Of a stretch of DNA of 47,545 nt, positions 40,732 through 47,473 are shown piece after piece. The notes under the pieces are model-generated. The model ran no database searches. It was not told the DNA's origin and saw only the letters and a list, made by a program, of their open reading frames with translations. A program made the position numbers and the translations under genes. Each line of letters opens with the position of its first letter. Position 1 is the stretch's first letter. Source of the DNA: Archaeoglobaceae archaeon (GTDB taxonomy: Archaea > Halobacteriota > Archaeoglobi > Archaeoglobales > Archaeoglobaceae); the NCBI GenBank assembly GCA_027036775.1, contig JALWDS010000006.1, forward strand, positions 1 through 47,545. Direction: 5' to 3'.

Positions 40732-41400
40732 TTATGCTAATTCATCATCACTTTGTGAAGTACTGTTGTAATACAGCCAACATGGGATAAAATTCCAGAA
40801 AAAGATGAACAGCATCGTTCCGGGGCCGTAGGCATAGTGAATGCTTGCAAAAATTAACGAATCAATGATAAACGCAATCTTCGTATCTAATCTTTGCATT
40901 AGGGCAGTTAAAAGATAACCCCTATAGAGTACTTCTTCCAAAGGACTGCAGAAGAAAACAGGAAAGATGAAAAGTATTACGAGATCCGATAGCGTTTTTA
41001 CAGGGGCTACCTCAACTCCACCATGCCAGAGCATGGGTAATCCAAACTGACTTGCAATAAATTCGCTGACTGGCCAAAGGAAAAATGCTGGTAAAAGCAT
41101 GACCACAGCTATTAGATAATATTTGAGACTTGCCTTTCTAAATCCGAGTTTTTTGAAACTAACCTCTTCTTTCTTCAGTGAATAAAGCAAGAAAATAACT
41201 ACAACAAGTTGGAAAGTGTCGTAAAATATCAAGGCAAGTGTCCAAGGCGAGCTTAAGTTCAGAGAAGATACTAAGGCGAGGAAATCGATACCAATGATTT
41301 TGAACAACACCCGAATTGTGAAACTCGTTAAGAGAACAGCTATCCATGCTAAGGGGAAATATTTGAGGCTCACTTGTACCTTTTCACTTTTTTCACTCAT
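40732..41400 (-). CDS. CPBP-family intramembrane protease-like protein, C-terminus truncated
   Basis: 222 residues from the ATG at 41400 (GGAGGTGATAGAG upstream). Several membrane helices, with PLEEVLYRGYLL (glutamate pair and Arg) and FASIHYAYG (His) as conserved CPBP motifs. The family's final Asn/His helix is absent: after FFWNFIPCWLYY comes a hydrophilic NSTSQSDDELA and a stop. The end lies at the border of the nested insertion sequences, so the 3' end was probably lost on insertion. In bacteria such proteins serve in bacteriocin self-immunity and membrane processing. Confidence 0.75.
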   Translation of the reverse strand: MSEKSEKVQVSLKYFPLAWIAVLLTSFTIRVLFKIIGIDFLALVSSLNLSSPWTLALIFYDTFQLVVVIFLLYSLKKEEVSFKKLGFRKASLKYYLIAVVMLLPAFFLWPVSEFIASQFGLPMLWHGGVEVAPVKTLSDLVILFIFPVFFCSPLEEVLYRGYLLTALMQRLDTKIAFIIDSLIFASIHYAYGPGTMLFIFFWNFIPCWLYYNSTSQSDDELA

Positions 41401-41424
41401 CTCTATCACCTCCAACAATCTCAC

Positions 41425-41769
41425 TCAACTTTTTACATGCTCCACGGGAAGTTTAAATAACCCGATGAAACTCTTAAGTTAAGAGTGAAATTATCCTTTT
41501 TATCACGCATACCATATTATAAGCGTGCAATAGTTATCTAAATCGAAGATGGGATACATCGATTTTAACATACTCACCGCCAAATACCGAGATACATTCA
41601 GAGTAAGAAAACACTTCGGTATTTCTAAGGTTCCTTTGACATTTTAGCATAATAGTCGTCTTAAGGACTTTCTGAAATTAGGTTTAAGATGATTAAATCT
41701 TTACCATTGCATCCGTATTACCTCGTCGTCTGGAAAATTTCACCACCTCGGTTGGAGAAGTGTATCATG
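41425..41769. other. Intergenic region with a transposase-like 32-codon fragment
   Basis: An open frame at 41549-41647 encodes YIDFNILTAKYRDTFRVRKH, which resembles the N-terminus of an IS5-type transposase. The remainder is not coding. The left part holds the promoter of the leftward CPBP-like gene. Confidence 0.35.
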
Positions 41770-41914
41770 TCTACAATCTACAAAAGATGATCTATAATAG
41801 ATTATAGATTATCTACTATCTACTGTACTACGATATACGATATTATGATAGGTCACAGATTGTCGATTGTCTACGATCTACGATAGAGAAAAGATTATCT
41901 ATGATCTACGATAG
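41770..41914. repeat. Centromere-like repeat field before partition operon 2
   Basis: TCTAYRATCTACRA-type repeats at 41770-41786, 41870-41886 (TCTACGATCTACGATAG) and 41898-41914 (TCTATGATCTACGATAG), with related ATCTACTATCTAC and TCTATAATAGATTATAGA words between. The last two copies are 28 bases apart and end 13 bases before the parA ATG. The pattern fits a parS or operator array for the following ParB-like protein. Confidence 0.6.
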
Positions 41915-41927
41915 ATTTAGAATGATG

Positions 41928-42680
41928 ATGCGAATAGCTGTTGCGAACCACAAGGGCGGTGTTGGAAAAACGACTACTGCTATAAATCTTGGAACGTATT
42001 TAGCGTTAAAGGGAAAAAGGGTTCTGCTGATAGACCTAGATCCGCAAGCCTGTTTGACTTTAGGGCTTGGTATTGACGCTTCGGAAATGGACACGACAGC
42101 GTACGAGCTGTTTTTAGGTAAGAATGTAGACGAATGTATAATTGAGACGGAAGTTGAACGATTACATCTGATACCGAGTAAGCTGGACTTAGCTGGAGCG
42201 GAGGTAGAACTCACGAACGAGATAGGTAGAGAATTCATTCTGAGCAAAGCGCTAAAAAAGTTGGAAGGTTACGACTACGTTCTAGTAGATTGTCCGCCGA
42301 ATTTAGGTTTGTTCACGATAAACGCAATGGTTGCCTGTAGAAACGTGCTCGTTCCCGTCCAAGCGGAGTACTTCCCGTTAAAGGGCGTCGATCAGTTAGA
42401 AAGAGTCGGAGAAAAGATTAGAGAAGGATTGGACATTCCTGTTAAGTTCAGATACCTCATTACGATGGTCAATCAGAGGACTAAGCTTGGTAAGGATGTA
42501 ATCAAGGAAATTAGAGAGAAAAAAGGAGATGTCGTGTTTAAGACGGTAATCCCAAGAAACGTCAAGCTTGCGGAAGCACCGTCTCATGGTAAACCTATCG
42601 CCTTGTACGATCCAGAGTGTAAGGGTGCCCTCGCTTACAGCAAGCTAGCTGAAGAGGTGATGACCCTTGAATGGTGGTAA
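41928..42680 (+). CDS. parA: ParA/Soj-type partition ATPase, operon 2
   Basis: 250 residues from the ATG at 41928 (MRIAVANHKGGVGKTTTAIN). Walker A KGGVGKTT near residues 9-16, LLIDLDPQACLTLGL and YVLVDCPPNLG are clean ParA features. The partner begins 13 bases before the stop. It differs from the ParA at 25.1 kb in most of the sequence, so two partition systems are present. Start codon chosen because the ATGs upstream would lengthen it beyond the family's usual N-terminus. Confidence 0.9.
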   Translation: MRIAVANHKGGVGKTTTAINLGTYLALKGKRVLLIDLDPQACLTLGLGIDASEMDTTAYELFLGKNVDECIIETEVERLHLIPSKLDLAGAEVELTNEIGREFILSKALKKLEGYDYVLVDCPPNLGLFTINAMVACRNVLVPVQAEYFPLKGVDQLERVGEKIREGLDIPVKFRYLITMVNQRTKLGKDVIKEIREKKGDVVFKTVIPRNVKLAEAPSHGKPIALYDPECKGALAYSKLAEEVMTLEWW

Positions 42681-43035
42681 AAAAGGGAAAGGAATAGATG
42701 CACTGCTACCATCCGCGAAAAAAGTGGAAGAAAACGAGAAAAAGAAGGAGATAACAGTTATAACTATAAGTAAAGGAGAAAGAAAGGTATTAGTTGGTAA
42801 AGAGGAAATAGAAAAAGTCATAAAAATTGTTAAGAAGAAAAGAAACGTCTCGACTACCGATCTATTCACGAGGATTTGCATGGAACTACTGAAAGAAACA
42901 GTCCCTCGTTTTAACGCTTCAGAGGAGGTTGGCAAGATCGTACGAGAGTATTATCTCAAAAACAACAAAGAATTTGCAAGAATTGTTGAGAACATCATAG
43001 ATAAAATTGAAGAAGAGAGTGGAAAAAGAGGTTAG
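42667..43035 (+). CDS. ParB-like partition partner with KGIDALLP motif
   Basis: 122 residues. The N-terminal GKKGKGIDALLPSA matches the ParA-interaction motif of ParB proteins (GLGRGLDALLP). The C-terminal ~60 residues (TDLFTRICMELLKETVPRF, EVGKIVREYYLKNNKEF) look like a ribbon-helix-helix or helical DNA-binding part. TTG 42667 is preceded by GAGGTG and overlaps parA by 14 bases. It is the likely binder of the repeat field upstream. Confidence 0.8.
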   Translation: MNGGKKGKGIDALLPSAKKVEENEKKKEITVITISKGERKVLVGKEEIEKVIKIVKKKRNVSTTDLFTRICMELLKETVPRFNASEEVGKIVREYYLKNNKEFARIVENIIDKIEEESGKRG

Positions 43036-43056
43036 ATCCTTCATAATTAAATTGGT

Positions 43057-44196
43057 TTATAAATCCTTTAGAATGGATTCTTTTAGCGCTTCTTCAACTA
43101 TCTTCCTATCTAAGGTATCATTTAAATATATTTGCCAAGCTGTTCCCATTCCACGACCTCTTCCTCTTCTAACATATATTACAAATCCATAAAGTTCCAA
43201 GTCACTCAACAGACTTGATAGTCTCCTGTGAGAAAGAGTTTCACCTCTATACTTTAAGAGATATTCGTTACAAATAGAATAGATTTCTCGGGGACTTGCG
43301 CCCTCGTTCCTCAGAACTGCAAGAAGCAAGAATTTCTGGACTAAGCTAAGATTCAATATACTTTGTTTTATAAAATCTTCTTCAACTTTTCTTCTAGCTA
43401 TTTTAACATGCTGTGCCGTGACCTTATTACTACCTTGCCTAATTGCTTCATCTCCAGCGTAAAGTAGTAAGTCAAGAGCGTATCTTGCATCTCCTTCTCT
43501 TTCTAATGCCGCTAGAGATGCACAAAGAGGAATTACTTCCTCATCCAACACACCTTCATAAAATGCCATTTTAGCTCTATATTGTAGTATATCCTGCAAT
43601 TGAATAGCATTATATTTAGGAAAAACTATCTTAATTGGATTAAAAGATGAAAGAACTCTTTTGTCATTTATTAAATCCATAACATTGATCTTATTGGAAA
43701 GTGCAATCGTGCAAATTTTCTCCTCTCTGGATAGAAAATAAAGTAGATCTGAACCATGAAATAGCATTTTGTCAACTTCATCCAATACAACTATGGTAAC
43801 TTTCTCTTTACTCAAAATTTTTTTAAATCTATTCCAAGCTTCTTTAAAGCTGATACCTCTAAAATTAACTTGTGGATTTAATTCGTATGCTATATCGTTT
43901 AAGACTTGAAAAGGAGTTCCGTTAGCTATTACATAAGAAATGTCAACAATGTTACCAGCTACCTTAGCAAGTTCATTTAAAACCTTTTTTACCGTTACAG
44001 TTTTACCAGTACCAGTATGCCCCAAAATAAGTAAATTCGGAGGAGTGTATCCCTTTAAAGCGTGCTTTAGATAAGATGCCAACTCTCTAATCTCTCTGTC
44101 TCTATGAGGAAGCTCATCCGGTATAAATCTATGAGACAAAACATCTCTATTCTTATATATATCAGGAACTTCATCGAATATGGAAGCCGTACCCAC
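43057..44196 (-). CDS. Orc1/Cdc6 replication initiator
   Basis: 379 residues from the GTG at 44196. HRDREIRELASYL precedes Walker A (GHTGTGKT), Walker B (VVLDEVD), sensor 1 (IALSNKIN) and a lid, and a C-terminal winged helix (SLVQKFLLLAVLRNEGASPREIYS, LSSLLSDLELYGF). These are the archaeal Orc1/Cdc6 features. The protein binds ORB elements and loads the MCM helicase. The start overlaps the first ORB-like box, implying autoregulation. The origin lies immediately upstream. Confidence 0.92.
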   Translation of the reverse strand: MGTASIFDEVPDIYKNRDVLSHRFIPDELPHRDREIRELASYLKHALKGYTPPNLLILGHTGTGKTVTVKKVLNELAKVAGNIVDISYVIANGTPFQVLNDIAYELNPQVNFRGISFKEAWNRFKKILSKEKVTIVVLDEVDKMLFHGSDLLYFLSREEKICTIALSNKINVMDLINDKRVLSSFNPIKIVFPKYNAIQLQDILQYRAKMAFYEGVLDEEVIPLCASLAALEREGDARYALDLLLYAGDEAIRQGSNKVTAQHVKIARRKVEEDFIKQSILNLSLVQKFLLLAVLRNEGASPREIYSICNEYLLKYRGETLSHRRLSSLLSDLELYGFVIYVRRGRGRGMGTAWQIYLNDTLDRKIVEEALKESILKDL

Positions 44197-44660
44197 TCAC
44201 CCCTACATTTCTACTTGTAACGGACTAAACAGACTATAATGTAAGGGATTTTACAAGTGGAAATACCACATGTTCCAAACCCACCCCCATATTTCTACTT
44301 GTAATGAAGTCATATAAAGAATTTACTATGTAACCATTTACACGAAGAACTAAAAGAAGGGATAAATTTCCGTTTTTGTGGAAATATTAGAAGAATATTG
44401 TTCTATTTACACTTTTATACCATTATATCAGATCATAATTGAATAATACGAAGTATTAGTGTATTTCAAGTAAAGATATGATATTCCAATCTAATTTACG
44501 ATTGTTTACAGTATTAAATTATTCTTTATCAATTATATACTTTAATATTCTTTTAATTAATTTAATTATAATACATTAATACCGTCGTTAACGACCACAT
44601 AGATATCATCAGATACCAACAAGTCCTTTACAAGTAGAAATGTGGGTGTCTGTGTCTATT
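44194..44660. other. Replication origin with ORB-like boxes and an AT-rich unwinding region
   Basis: ORB-like boxes: 44194-44220 and 44281-44304 on the minus strand (TTACAAGTAGAAAT followed by a G-run) and 44251-44272 and 44627-44650 on the plus strand (TTTACAAGTAGAAATGTGGG). They flank a segment at about 44390-44580 that is almost all A/T, a candidate duplex-unwinding element, and a perfect GTCGTTAACGAC palindrome at 44584-44595. Together with Orc1/Cdc6 next to it this is a standard archaeal origin. Confidence 0.85.
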
Positions 44661-44895
44661 AGAAAATTTTAAATAATTAAATTAAATTAAATAGTAATTA
44701 TAATTTTTTATTTCTTTCTTTATTTCTTTTAATTATAAATCTTTTTCAAGATAACTAAATCTAAAGACGAATAACTAAAGATTCTTTTTTAAAAAATAAT
44801 GTCTAAAGATTATTGAGTTTCTTTTGATGAGATCATTTTGTAAAAGTAGTTCGTAAGAATAGTTGATTGTCCAGATGTATTTTGACCGTTCTTCC
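44661..44895. other. AT-rich interval after the origin
   Basis: Extremely AT-rich with homopolymer-like A/T tracts and no gene. Probably part of the origin region or a low-complexity spacer. Confidence 0.45.
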
Positions 44896-45273
44896 CTATT
44901 TCTCAAATGCTTTGTCGACCAACTTCCATACCTCGCTCTTACTCATTCCAGTTATTTTAGATATCCACTCTACCGTTTCTTCGAGTTTACTGGAAACAGT
45001 TGCGAAACCCAAGTGGTGAGCCAGGTGGCATCTCTCGCATAATATCTTATAACCTACGAGCTTCTGTACCTTTCTCTCGTCATCGTACTCCCATATCTCG
45101 TGACAGTGCAAGCCCTTTCCACTGTAACCGCATATTTCACATCTGTAACCTACCCTTCTCAGTTCTCTTTCCCTTATCTTATTCCAAGTCTATCTATCAA
45201 GCAGATTTGCTAAGCTCTTGTACCAGCCACTCTTTGGAACTAACATGGCATCAAATGGCCCTATTTTTACCAT
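44896..45273 (-). pseudogene. HNH-type zinc endonuclease-like gene with an in-frame TAG
   Basis: Reading from the ATG at 45273, the frame gives MVKIGPFDAMLVPKSGWYKS, SLANLLDR, then TAG at 45190-45192, then TWNKIRERELRRVGYRCEIC, GKGLHCHEIWEYDD and CERCHLAHHLGF. The joined 124-residue product has the two Cys pairs (CEIC; CERC) and HCH/H-x2-H residues of an HNH-like zinc nuclease. Only the TAG interrupts it, at codon 28. The fragment starting at 45111 would lack the first Cys pair. It is either freshly inactivated or decoded by readthrough. Confidence 0.65.
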
Positions 45274-45370
45274 TCTTAATCTTATAGCTTAGAAATAAAG
45301 CTTGTTGCTCTATTAGGGTACTATTAAAAAGCCGTATTGGATTTGTTAGAGCTGGGAAATATTCTAAATC

Positions 45371-45448
45371 TGTTAACCGTAGCGGTTAATCAGAGGCAAT
45401 ATCATAGGTAACAAATTTCCAGAGTTTGATTAACCGTAGTGGTTAATT
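45371..45448. repeat. Two palindromes; second is within extended element copy B (45413-45475)
   Basis: TGTTAACC-GTAGC-GGTTAATC at 45371-45391 and GATTAACC-GTAGT-GGTTAATT at 45428-45448. The second has the AAATTTCCAGAGTTT and GGATACGACTCATAA flanks of the 65-bp element. The gap 45274-45529 otherwise has no gene. Confidence 0.8.
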
Positions 45449-45529
45449 GGATACGACTCATAACTTGAATGGGGGAGTAATCTTTAGTGGTAATGAATGA
45501 TTGAGAGGGAGTTAAAATGGGGGATTGAA

Positions 45530-45805
45530 TTAACTTTTCTTTCTTCTTTTAAGTAATTCTTGCTCTAGTTTCATGGCAGTTTTCCATCCTAAATCGGTTA
45601 AACCGTAGCTATATCCGCTTGGATGGGGTTTTGGATATAAGTAACCTTTTGAAACGAGTTTATCCACTCTTCTCTTTACATCGCCACGTAAATGCTTTTT
45701 GAACCATCTGCAGATAGCTTCAACGGGGAAATGTGCCTTCTTACTCTTATTACCTTTTTTATAAATGCTATATATTATAGCCTTATCTAACTCTGTTAAA
45801 CTCAT
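45530..45805 (-). CDS. Winged-helix DNA-binding protein
   Basis: 91 residues from the ATG at 45805 (a TTG at 45832 is in frame). It has MSLTELDKAIIYSIYKKG, HFPVEAICRWFKKHL, DVKRRVDKLVSKGYL and YSYGLTDLGWKTAM, the helix-turn-helix and wing of a MarR/PadR-like regulator, and a basic tail. A TATA-like element at about 45848-45857 lies upstream. It sits among palindromes and is another candidate binder. Confidence 0.7.
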   Translation of the reverse strand: MSLTELDKAIIYSIYKKGNKSKKAHFPVEAICRWFKKHLRGDVKRRVDKLVSKGYLYPKPHPSGYSYGLTDLGWKTAMKLEQELLKRRKKS

Positions 45806-45982
45806 AGAATATTCCAAAATGTTTTTGTTCAAAAAATTAACGCTGTATAATCTTTAATATTACTAAAAAACATTCTAAATTTGGTAAATACCGAAAACAT
45901 TAAATATTGTGTAATCAGAGGGTTGGAATAGGTTTAGTGATTATATGAGGTAGGGGGAAGGCGAAGGGGGAAGGTGATAGCT

Positions 45983-46228
45983 ATGATGGAATTAAGGGGG
46001 ATTTATGCTGAGGATTATCTATATGAGTTTATAAATAAACATAGAGGGTTGAGTATCTATGAGATTGCCAAAAGACTTGGCTGGAGTTGCGGGAAAGTAC
46101 ATGGAATTGTGAAAAGATTAGAGGAAAAAGGTCTCGTTAAAACGGTTGTTGAAATGGAGAATAACAGAGTAAAAAGAAAGGTCTATCCAACCGAATGGAT
46201 TGATCTTTTGCCTGATGATATAAAATAA
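45983..46228 (+). CDS. Winged-helix (MarR-like) regulator
   Basis: 81 residues from the ATG at 45983 (GAAGGTGA ribosome binding site; the next ATG is one codon later). FINKHRGLSIYEIAKRLGWS, GKVHGIVKRLEEKGLVKTVVE and a wing (RVKRKVYPT) define a small winged-helix domain. It has no partner gene; a palindrome-containing extended element follows it at 46263-46330. Confidence 0.75.
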   Translation: MMELRGIYAEDYLYEFINKHRGLSIYEIAKRLGWSCGKVHGIVKRLEEKGLVKTVVEMENNRVKRKVYPTEWIDLLPDDIK

Positions 46229-46262
46229 TACATATTAAAAACAGGCACTTATACATCCTAAT

Positions 46263-46330
46263 AAATTTCCAGAGTTTAATTAACCGTAGTGGTTAATTTG
46301 GATACAACTCATAAACACCTCTTGAATAGG
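46263..46330. repeat. Extended 65-bp element, copy C (contains palindrome at 46278-46298)
   Basis: AAATTTCCAGAGTTT, AATTAACC-GTAGT-GGTTAATT, GGATACAACTCATAAACA and CTTGAATAGG in that order, matching the copies at 10171-10236 and 45413-45475. This palindrome has both outer bases changed in a compensating way (A/T for G/C), so the symmetry is kept. Confidence 0.8.
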
Positions 46331-46359
46331 GATAGTTCAGAGATTTAGTAAGGTTAAAG

Positions 46360-46503
46360 ATGATTGAGGATACGGTGAAGGTATGTTTGGGGTTAAATGG
46401 GAAGTGGCTTACGTTGATCAAAGTGATTAGCTGGATTTTGTTACCGTTTGTGGTATTTTATTTGATGATAGAGGATGTTATTAGGAAAGGAGGACAGACA
46501 TGA
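46360..46503 (+). CDS. 47-aa single-helix membrane peptide
   Basis: 47 residues, below usual gene-finding limits. A short amphipathic start (MIEDTVKVCLGLNGKWLTLI) leads into a membrane helix (VISWILLPFVVFYLMI) and a charged end (EDVIRKGGQT). It precedes the fused DUF4258-DUF2283 gene by 25 bases. It could be a small toxin or a leader peptide. The ATG has a weak ribosome binding site. Confidence 0.4.
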   Translation: MIEDTVKVCLGLNGKWLTLIKVISWILLPFVVFYLMIEDVIRKGGQT

Positions 46504-46528
46504 TAGCTAATTGGAGGAGTAGGAGGGT

Positions 46529-47041
46529 ATGAGTGATTTTAGGATAGAAAAGATTGAGGAGGTAGGGAGAGGGAAAATATACCATTTGATGATTGGGGAT
46601 AGGGGTGTAAGGATACTGATAACGAAGCATGCTGAAGAAAGGATGGCTCGTTGGGAGTTAAGCGTAGGGATGGTTTTAGAAACACTACTGTATCCGGAGG
46701 AGGTGCTTGTTGGACATCATGGTAGGTATATAGCACGTAGGAGGTATGGGATGCATCTGGTAAGGGCGGTTTACGAATATGAGGAAGGATTACCTGTTAT
46801 TTTCCATCGGTTAAGAGGTATTTTAGGGGTGGAGGAGTTTATGAGGATAAAATACTCCCCTGATGCGGATGTTCTTGTTATAAGGCTTAGGGAAGGGAAG
46901 GTAGTAGATTCAATAGACGTAGCTGAGGGAATAATAGTGCATGTGGATGAGGAAGGGAAGGCAGTTGAAATAGAGATACTGGATGCTTCTAAGGTAGTTG
47001 AACTGGAAAGATTTTGTTGTGAGTGGAATAAAGTTGGCTGA
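46529..47041 (+). CDS. Fused DUF4258-DUF2283 protein
   Basis: 170 residues. Residues ~25-100 (RILITKHAEERMARWELSVG, YPEEVLVGHHGRYIARRRYG) match DUF4258, and residues ~105-165 (MRIKYSPDADVLVIRLREG, GIIVHVDEEGKAVEIEILDA) match DUF2283. The same two families occur as separate overlapping genes at 28051-28532, so here a toxin and its antitoxin are joined in one chain. AGGAGGGT precedes the ATG. All conserved residues of both are visible. A single polypeptide would fix the ratio and might give autoinhibition. Confidence 0.8.
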   Translation: MSDFRIEKIEEVGRGKIYHLMIGDRGVRILITKHAEERMARWELSVGMVLETLLYPEEVLVGHHGRYIARRRYGMHLVRAVYEYEEGLPVIFHRLRGILGVEEFMRIKYSPDADVLVIRLREGKVVDSIDVAEGIIVHVDEEGKAVEIEILDASKVVELERFCCEWNKVG

Positions 47042-47105
47042 GGTATAGAGCCAGATTTGGGATGAACGTGAGTGGTGAATTCGGGTTTAGTTGCTGTGAA
47101 GTGAC

Positions 47106-47426
47106 ATTTACCAAACCCTTGTGTAATTTAGTTTAGTGGTTTGGTAAAACTGAGGGGATGGTCGTCAATGACGTTGTTAAAGCTGGGAGGGGAGGGGGGC
47201 TTTGGTTGAAGTGACGACGGTGAAGTGCGGTAGAGAACTGCAAGTGGTAGAGGTGTTTTGAGGAGTTCAGAACTCTTCACTACTCCTCAGTTCTCCTCAC
47301 TACTCCTCAGTAGTTTACAGTAACTTACAGTAAGTTACGGTAAATTACTGTTATAGTATTCTCCAGCGAGTGATTAACTGCTATGGTTAGTCACATTAGC
47401 GATTGATTAACCGTAGTGGTTAATCA
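47106..47426. repeat. 321-bp direct repeat, copy 2
   Basis: Same sequence as 10288-10608, as far as can be compared by eye with no difference, including both palindromes (47372-47392 and 47405-47425). The flanks are unrelated except at the borders, which begin near ATTTACC and end at the palindrome. No gene is seen in 47042-47545. Confidence 0.9.
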
Positions 47427-47473
47427 AATTGTGCGGGGTAATGTCATGCTCCATTCCATGTTTTCTTATGTTT

